Positions 56,885 to 64,000 of a stretch of DNA of 64,000 bases are shown piece by piece. Origin of the DNA: Salminus brasiliensis (taxonomy: Eukaryota; Chordata; Actinopteri; Characiformes; Bryconidae); assembly GCF_030463535.1 (NCBI RefSeq), contig NC_132879.1, positions 35,388,425 to 35,452,424 of the forward strand, read 5' to 3'. The translations under genes were made by a program, and so were the position numbers. How positions within the stretch are numbered: position 1 is the stretch's first letter; each line of letters opens with the position of its first letter. The notes beneath the pieces are model-generated. The model searched no databases, was not told the origin of the DNA, and saw only the letters and a list, made by a program, of their open reading frames with translations.

Positions 56885-57090
56885 GCTGTAGCACAGTACT
56901 ATAGTTCATGTTGGGCTGCCATTGACCCTACACTTAGACACAAGCTGCAAAGAAACTGCATGCTCAAAATTGCACCATGGGCTTTCATAAGAGCTGTATC
57001 AGAAACAAGTCCATTTACAGCCTTGTTGGATTGCATACCAGCATGTTCTGACTCTGAGACTCTTCAAGAGATTTCGTGATCACCTTTACA
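56885..57090 (+). mobile_element. Possible LINE C-terminal fragment
   Basis: The plus strand reads YYSSCWAAIDPTLRHKLQRN then FIRAVSETSPFTALLD. This resembles the post-polymerase segment of L2/CR1-type LINEs, where a W followed by LxxKLQxxQN is typical. Short and unsupported by flanking motifs. Confidence 0.4.
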
Positions 57091-57689
57091 TTATACTGTA
57101 TACTATATGTTCTGTGGTTGCTTTTTCCTAAAGATAATATCATTTTCTCTACAGTTTAAAAGGGAATTGTAGTTGAATGATGTAACTATTGATGTTTTAT
57201 AAATGATAAGATAATTTGTTGTAATTCATAAGACCAAAGTGGGATCGATAAGGGCAACAACATACAAGCTTGTCTTGTGGACATTAAAAAACATTTTCTA
57301 GCTCCATTCACTGACAGTTCAGCTGTTTCCATGACAGTTATAGAATCTGCCAGAGGCCTGAAGACGAGTAGCATTGGACTGAAGTGTTTGTGAGAACTAC
57401 ATCTTTAGTTTGGTGGAAAGCCTCCTGCCCTTTTCTAAACCTGTTCTGATGGTAATAGCTTTTTTGTTTTGTATTATTTTGAATTCAGTAATAATCACTG
57501 TCATGTCTGTGTTTTATGTAGGTAATGCTGGTATTCAGTCAAAAACCATTTTACATGTTAGACATTTTTCTTCTCATTCATGATTATTAGTGATTCCTAT
57601 TATTAATGATTTCTCACCAGAAATGACTGGGCAGCTGTGCATTTTATGGGATTTTAAAAGATAAATAATGGAGAAAACATCTCTCCTTA

Positions 57690-58830
57690 TCCCTCATCTC
57701 CTCACTTATCTTCTCCTTTCCTCTATTCTCTTCTCATCTCTTGTTTACACTGCTTCTGTCTTCTCTTCTTCTGTCTTCTCTGTCCTGTTTTTGTTGTACT
57801 CTTTCCCTTTTTTCTCTTCTCTGTTGTTGTCTTTTACTATCTTCTATTTTCTCCGCTCTTTTCTCTTTTGTTCTTGTCTCTTCTCGTCTCTACTTTTATC
57901 CACTCTTTTATTCACTTTCCTCTCTTACCCACACTTCTTGTCTTGTCATGTCTTCTCTTTTCTGTTCTCTTCTTCATTTGTCTTCTCTCTTCTCCGCACC
58001 ACTCCTCCCTCATTCTTCTTTCTCTTCTGCTTACCTTTCTTTCCTGGTCGTCTTGCCTTGTCTCTTCCATTCTCTTTTTGCTCTTCTCCCTACTCTTATT
58101 ACCTTGTCTTCACTGATTTTGTCTCCTTTCCTCTCATCTATTCAGCGTTTCTTCTCTCTTCACTCTTCCTGTATCATCTCTTCTTTCTCTGCTCTTCTGC
58201 ACTCTTCTTCTCGTCTCTTCAGCTTTTCCTCTTCTCCACTCTTCTTTCTCATCTCTTCAGCTTTTCTTCTCTCTTCACTCTTCCTGTATCATCTCTTCTT
58301 TCTCAGCTCTTCTCGCAGCTTTTCCTCTTCTCCACTCTTCTTTCACATCTCTTCAGCTTTTCCTCTTCTCCACTCTTCTTTCACATCTCTTCAGCTTTTC
58401 CTCTTCTCCACTCTTCTTTCTCATCTCTTCAGCTTTCCTTCACTCTTCTCTTCTCTTCTCTTCAGCTTTTCCTCTTCTCCACTCTTCTTTCTCATCTCTT
58501 CAGCTTTTCTTTTATCTTCACTCTTCCTGTATCATATCTTCTTTCTCTTCTCTTCTCTTCTCTTCTCTTCTCTTGGCTTCTCCTTTCCACTCTTCTTCTC
58601 ATCTCTTCAGCTTTCCTTCTCTCCTCACTCTTCCTGTCTCATCTCATCTATTCTCCACTCTTCTTCTTGTCTCTTCAGCTTTTCTTCTCCTCACGCTTAC
58701 TGTCTCTACTCTTTTTTAGCTTTTTTTCTTCTTTTCTCCACTCTTCTTTCTTTTCTTTTCTTCTCTTCTCAATTCTTCTTGTCTTGTCTTTCACCTTCAT
58801 CTCCTCCCTACTCTTCTCTTCTCCACATTT
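57690..58830. repeat. 1.1-kb pyrimidine tract with a 38-bp minisatellite core
   Basis: The plus strand is almost all C and T (TCTTC, CTTCT motifs). Between about 58218 and 58520 a unit of about 38 bp, 'cagcttttcctcttctccac' followed by 'tcttctttctcatctctt', repeats about eight times with variants. Long ORFs of 390 and 457 codons here are composition artefacts. Confidence 0.93.
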
Positions 58831-59783
58831 CTGTTTCTGATTGTCTCACTATTCTTATCTTTTCATTGCTCTTCTCTGTTCTCCTCCTCTGCACTCTCCT
58901 TAGTCCGTTTTCTCTGGTGGAATCTCTGTTCAAGTTGGAATTTTGTTTTCTGTTGGTGTGTTTACTCCGGGTTAGGTCAGTGCTTCTTTCATTCCTCATG
59001 CTCTTTCATGTCCATGCTGCAGTCTTTACACATGCAGGTCTTTTATCCAAACCAACCACTGAGCACTGCCTCGCTGCACACATGCACCCACACACACACA
59101 CTCGCACACTATGAGTACATGCTTTTCTGTGTTTGAATGTGTATTTTATTTTGATGGGAGGCTAGCGGTCATTCAGAACTTCATAGTGTGCGCTCTGTAT
59201 CTAGATATCAACAAGAGACGTCTTGGCGTTACACCGGTCTGAATGTAAAATGACACCTGGTCCTGAAAGCAGGATTACACATGCTAACAGTCTCTAATGT
59301 AATCCGTAATCTCTGCTAACAATATGTGCAGTCAAAGTCAATTTTAAAATATAAGATGAATATCAGATTGAAAATTGTAGTGGTTTGGTTGATTGTGAAA
59401 GGTGCTGTTTTGCCATTTGAAACTATCTTCTATCAGAAATGCCATTTTAATGTCAAACGTGCTGTTTAACCTTTTTGTTCATTCAGTGCTCTTATAAAAT
59501 ACCACCACTGTCAGTGCATCCTGTCTGTGTGCGCATGGCAGTGATTTATGACCGTGGTGTATGGCAATATCTGTCTTTGTGCTGTTTTGCTTTCACACAT
59601 AAATGACAAATAGCTATTGCTTGTGCCGTGGTGTGTGTGTGTACGTCCTATGAGACTCCTAGTGTAATATAGTGTGTGAAAGACAGAGATTACCTGGAGG
59701 AGTGAAGAGAAAGATGTGTAGGTCAGACAGGATATTACAGCTCCACTGGGGGAGAGGCGTTACCTCGACTAAACACACATTCA

Positions 59784-59784
<1 letters not shown>

Positions 59785-59818
<34 letters not shown>

Positions 59819-59834
59819 TACACATACACACACA
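59785..59834. repeat. (CA)n and CATATA simple repeat
   Basis: Imperfect CA microsatellite with TA interruptions. Confidence 0.9.
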
Positions 59835-60584
59835 GACATTTTTCCACTAGTGGTCCCCTGCCCAGTGATTTGGAGGCCCAAAATAATTCACACTCCTCAT
59901 CCCAACAGCCTTCAAATCTTCACCTTCATCATTACACACACACGTACAATACAGTGTGACGCTGGCGTATCTCGCAGCAGAACAACAATACACACACACT
60001 GCATAAGAAAAGATCATTGTTCTCCTTTAGTCTCAGTGGGAGGAGTAAAGAAAGGAGGCTTTATGTAGATTTGTGGCTCAGGGTTCTCCATGGGCGTGTT
60101 TTTTTTTTTGTTGTTTTTTTTGTACTTTCGTTGTTCGGGGGATGTTCTTCAGGATCCGTGGTTAGGGCTTAGCACCAGTTATAACACCATTAGAAGCTAA
60201 GGCCGAACGTTTAAAAGCAACACTTTTAAGAGTGCACATGAAAATGCCTTTTTTTTTAATTAAGGTATTGTGTTGTGGTGTAGTGTAGTCCATAGACTCT
60301 TCCTAAAACCATTGCTACTAATGTCCAAAGTCCAATTTCTTTACATGTTCATATTAGCAGGACAAATATATAGATCTAATCTTCATTCCCGCGATAAAAG
60401 ACACCTGACCTCTAGTTTCAGTGGTTAAATCTGAGCACTTCTGTATAGAATTGGACTCACTTCTGCATGTGGATTCGTTTTGCATTATTGTGTTTCCATT
60501 ATTTAGTCACCATTTCTTGCTTTTGCTGTAATTTGCTTTGATTTGCGGTGTTGATCAGCAGAGCATGGGTTCCCCTTTTGAACC

Positions 60585-60740
60585 TGGGTTCCTCTTAGGG
60601 TTTGTTCCTCCTAGTCAGAGGGAGATTTTCCTTGCCAGTGGCAAGGTCTGCTTCCTTGGGGCTCTAATCCGGATCTCTGTACAGCTGCTTTGCTTCATAT
60701 AATTGCTTTATATATAAGCACTAGATAAATTAACTTTGCC
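60585..60740 (+). repeat. Dispersed teleost repeat fragment
   Basis: The phrases 'gggagattttccttgccagt', 'ctaatccggatctctgtaca' and 'gctgctttgcttcatataat' follow in an order I associate with a very common fish dispersed repeat ending in 'tataaa..aaactttg'. Family name not claimed. Confidence 0.45.
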
Positions 60741-60744
60741 CTCC

Positions 60745-60890
60745 CTTTGGCAGACCAAGGTTTGATTCCCTGGTCAGGCAAGCTAATAAGAGTCCTTGGG
60801 CAAGACTCTACATTCAAGTACCTATTTAATTTGATTCAAATGTAAGTACTTCTGGAGAAGAGTGTCCTCCAAATGTTGTGAATGTTAAAA
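60745..60890 (+). repeat. SINE-related fragment
   Basis: 'aaggtttgattccctggtca' (degenerate box B) and 'ataagagtccttgggcaaga' match, in order, the reverse complement of the SINE at 51415-51655. The tail ('gaagagtgtcctccaaatgt') is diverged. Confidence 0.55.
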
Positions 60891-61354
60891 TAAAGGGTTT
60901 GGCATGATATGGTGCATCGATTCGATTGATACTTTTGCTTTAGATCAGGTGATTAACCTGCATATAATCAGATGTCCCTGATTCTCACATCAGCTAAAAC
61001 CCAAGACTTGATAAAGTGTGTTATTTAAAAAAAAAAGGTCCCACTTTTTAAGAAATGTCTTTTGATGACACATGTAATTACACATTAACAGTCCATATAA
61101 TAACAAAGTAACTTCAGGCGATGTATTGACTGTTGCAGGTGTAATACAGGTATTATCATCTTTAGTTTTCATCTAAATAGCTGCAACAGCAGAATATACA
61201 GGATCTCATAGTTATTGAGTAATTGCATTACCACTAGTAGTTACATTGTTATTACACTGTTTGTTGTTTGTAACTACACAGTTATTAGAGACACCTAAAA
61301 TAAAGTGTGACAAACAAAAGGTTTTTCCAGACAATCATGTTTTCAAACGTTTTA

Positions 61355-61735
61355 AAGGCTTGTTTATGCTCAGTATTACGCCTTCTGTCCGACTCCTTAC
61401 GTGCTCATTTCGTCCATATTTGTGCACATTCTCTAAGAGCTTATGGAATGATGCAGTACCACTGGAAATTGCAGGGGCAGTGTAGCGAATAGTTCAGGCG
61501 AAACCGGAACTCTGGCAGGAAATCCAGCGCTGCCTCTTTTATCTTTAGTTGTAGTAAGTACATTATCATAACCTCCTCCACTGTCGCCATCTTTGTTGTT
61601 CTCAGAAACTTCTGACTGTACTGCTTAACTTCTATGCCACTGTAAAGGAAGCATGGAAGTATGTGGGCAGTGACGGTTATAATGTTTGAAACTGACGTCT
61701 TCATGTTCATGCATAAAGGATGTATCGATGAGCCT
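61355..61735. repeat. Dispersed repeat, copy 2 (first copy at 19990-20400)
   Basis: Shares 'ggggcagtgtagc', 'cctcctccactgtcgccat' and 'gtgggcag' with the first copy in the same order and orientation. No coding capacity. Confidence 0.6.
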
Positions 61736-62809
61736 TTGCTGGTGTGGTTTTCACCAACACACTTGCAGCACTATAATGGTGTTTTATTGGGATGAACGCA
61801 TTCACGTTTGCCATGAAAGCCCTGTTAAACAAGAGGTGACGTCCTCTGCATGAAGAGCCAACAGCTTCTTTATTTCTGAATCAAGAAAGACGGACAAGAT
61901 GCGTATAGTTGAGTCTAGGGTAACACTTCATTTGTAAAGCGTACCTTAAAAAGTAGTCAACTAAATATCTATTAAAAATCACCTTTAACCCAAAACCTAA
62001 TTCTAAACATTACACTGGTCCCAATACTAACCTTAACATTGCCGAGAATCAGTGAGTTTCCCCAGATAGTTTGTTCCCAATGTGAACATCTGTAGATCAG
62101 CTAATAGGGGGATAAGTCCAAAACTACACTCTGCTGATGTCTTACGGTCACACTTAAGCTTTTCACGTTTTATTAAATCGTTACTTAAATGTGAACGTAA
62201 AAAAGGGGTTACTTGGAGCACATCACTGCTGATCACCAGAATAACTAGATCTCAGACCCCTTTTACACTTGGTCACTTCATACATCCTGAGTATCAGGAG
62301 TATATCTGGATCAGGCCAAGCCACATACAAAGGCAAGTGTAAACACAGCCAAGACGCATTGAAACCAGATTCAAATCCGATTACTCAAACCACTTCAGGA
62401 GGTGGTGTGAGGCGCATTTGAGCCACATGTAATGCAGTGTAATCACATCCGTCTCTCCAAGATAATTCAACAGCCCGAACCCCTCCCAGTACAACTGAAA
62501 CTCCAGTAATAATTGCTGCATAATGAGCAAATCTGTATATATATCCTCCCACTCATTTGACTACCGACTATAAATGCATGCGTCTCAAGTCTTATCAGGA
62601 TACAATCCAGATACTAGTCAGATGAAGTGACCAGGTGTAAAAATGGTACCTTTGGGCGTGAGGGACAAGAGGTAAAACAAAGCAGGCAGGCAGCATTGAA
62701 GAGTTATTGCTTCTCTACAGCTGGCCTTATGCTGACCTTTACCAGGGAGGGAGATGCTCCTCCATGAATACTGCGGCTCACATAATGAAAGCCACTGTTT
62801 AGGATCTCT

Positions 62810-62811
<2 letters not shown>

Positions 62812-62851
<40 letters not shown>
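62812..62851. repeat. (CT)n microsatellite
   Basis: About 20 CT units. Confidence 0.95.
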
Positions 62852-62859
<8 letters not shown>

Positions 62860-63114
62860 GGCATACAAACCCACAGCCTGTCTTATTTGGAGTCTTTTAG
62901 GCATAGCGGATCAAACAGTGTTCCATTTAACTCTTCCCTCTAGAGAGGAGCCAGAGGAGATGTGGAGAGCAGCTTGACTTTGAGGAAAAGGCCCACGTCA
63001 GATATCTGACATTTTGAGTAAAAGATCTTCAGATGGCACAGCATTCCTGAAAACATACCGTCGCTCTTTTAAATGTGGGTCAGAAGCGTAGAAGAAGCTG
63101 GCTTAAAGCTATGC

Positions 63115-63140
63115 CCCCCCCCCCACACACACACACACGC
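63115..63140. repeat. C run with CA simple repeat
   Basis: A C run followed by a short CA tract. Further CA tracts lie at 63448-63463 and 63564-63598. Confidence 0.85.
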
Positions 63141-64000
63141 ACACCTTTATTAAAAGTGCAGCCGATCAGCCAAGGCATGTTTGAGGGTCTGAAGTTAACT
63201 TCTTTAGTTTGGCACTAAACTGCTGGGTACAAGCTGCCACTGCTCGTTAGCTACATTAGCCTCATAGCGCCAGTGGTATGTAAATCAGAGGTAAGAGCTG
63301 TAATGACAGACAGCCTTTGGGCTGGAGTTTAGGAGGGAAGCTGTTGTGAGGTCTGCTGTATGTGGTGTGTGTGTGTGGGAGGGTTCAGTACTCAGGATTT
63401 TCTGCTGCTCTGCATAATACCTGGACCATTTGATTTAGAGTGAAAGACACACACACACACACAGTTTAAAGCTGCTATGGCTCAGTGAAGTAGAGTCATG
63501 ACAGTTCTGTCAGAACGTCAAAGTGTGTGCAAACAGGAATGATCCTACAGCAGCCTGACAGCACCACACACACACATATACACACATACACACACAGGTG
63601 TACAGATTGAGAACCATGGGTGAGTACACTGACCCTGGAGGGGGAACAAAAGTGAGTGTCCGAGAAATGGAGACAGGGTGTGAGTGTGAGAGGCCGAGAG
63701 AAAGAGGATGTGAGAAAGAGGTAGAGAGACAGAGAGAGCTGTCCCCCACAGAACAGGGTCTACAGCAGAACCTGAGCCTACTGGAGCACTTAACCTAAAA
63801 AAATCCCAAAAAGATCTCCTAGTACAAAACACACATTTATATTAGGCACAGACGACATCAGCAACTTCTCCAACTATGTCATTATTTTAGCATCATGAGC
63901 AGTTTATCTGGAAATTAAACGCAGTAAATCAGATGAGAGAAAATGCATGCTGGGCTTTTTACGCCATAACATGTCAAACTTGGCTAAAATTAGTCAGTAA

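Larger units (their letters stand above)
51384..64000 (+). other. apaf1: apaf1 last visible intron (continues past the window) or 3' flank
   Basis: Over 12.6 kb without a recognised coding exon on either strand. Contents: SINE, CA microsatellite, Tc1 and LINE scraps, a pyrimidine repeat tract, dispersed repeats and further microsatellites (listed separately). The intervals 52.0-56.1, 57.1-57.6 and 58.9-60.5 kb hold nothing I can name beyond simple repeats. Confidence 0.5.

Noticed and set aside
58905..58965. 'ctctggtggaatctctg' as the missing last exon
   Set aside because: The TGG TGG AAT start is suggestive, but the continuation does not match the HVSPDFKT...VDN block and no AG precedes it.
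57668..59114. Plus-strand ORFs of 390 and 457 codons
   Set aside because: Same reason: pyrimidine minisatellite translation in several overlapping frames; no protein signature.

Overview
The window is vertebrate nuclear DNA, almost certainly from a teleost fish. It has small coding exons with GT/AG introns, abundant (GT)n/(CA)n microsatellites, many Tc1-type transposon remnants, and tRNA-derived SINEs of a kind common in otophysan (perhaps characiform) fishes. The lineage guess rests on memory of repeat families and is weak. There are two protein-coding genes, head to head about 2 kb apart: dnajb9 (ERdj4) on the minus strand and apaf1 on the plus strand.

Layout. 1-12.2 kb is gene-free and holds a Tc1 remnant, a LINE reverse-transcriptase scrap, a 139-bp minisatellite, a near full-length but dead Tc1-like element with terminal inverted repeats, and a tRNA-derived SINE. 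12.2-14.5 kb is dnajb9: two coding exons and a non-coding first exon, encoding a complete 211-residue ER J-protein. 14.5-16.3 kb is the shared divergent intergenic region. From 16.4 kb to at least 51.4 kb is apaf1: a non-coding exon 1 and 25 coding exons giving 1213 residues in one continuous frame (CARD, NB-ARC, winged-helix/helical domains, two WD40 propellers). The last coding exon (about 45-50 residues by comparison with human) was not found before the window ends, so the last visible intron exceeds 12.6 kb. Its visible part (51.4-64 kb) carries SINE, Tc1 and LINE scraps and a 1.1-kb pyrimidine-only repeat tract.

Function. Apaf1 is the cytosolic scaffold that binds cytochrome c through its WD40 propellers, exchanges (d)ATP in its NB-ARC module and assembles the apoptosome that recruits caspase-9 by CARD-CARD contact. 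Dnajb9 is a co-chaperone of BiP in the ER lumen, induced by the unfolded protein response. I see no direct functional coupling beyond adjacency.

The most interesting observations are: (1) a splice-bounded, in-frame, diverged second copy of one apaf1 WD40 exon (42834-42956) downstream of the exon that matches the known protein; (2) an in-frame internal donor in the CARD-linker exon at the place where human APAF1 makes its with/without-11-residue isoforms; (3) a 53-bp TG tract abutting the acceptor of the start-codon exon, combined with an upstream ORF that overlaps the start codon; and (4) an intron made almost wholly of pyrimidines.
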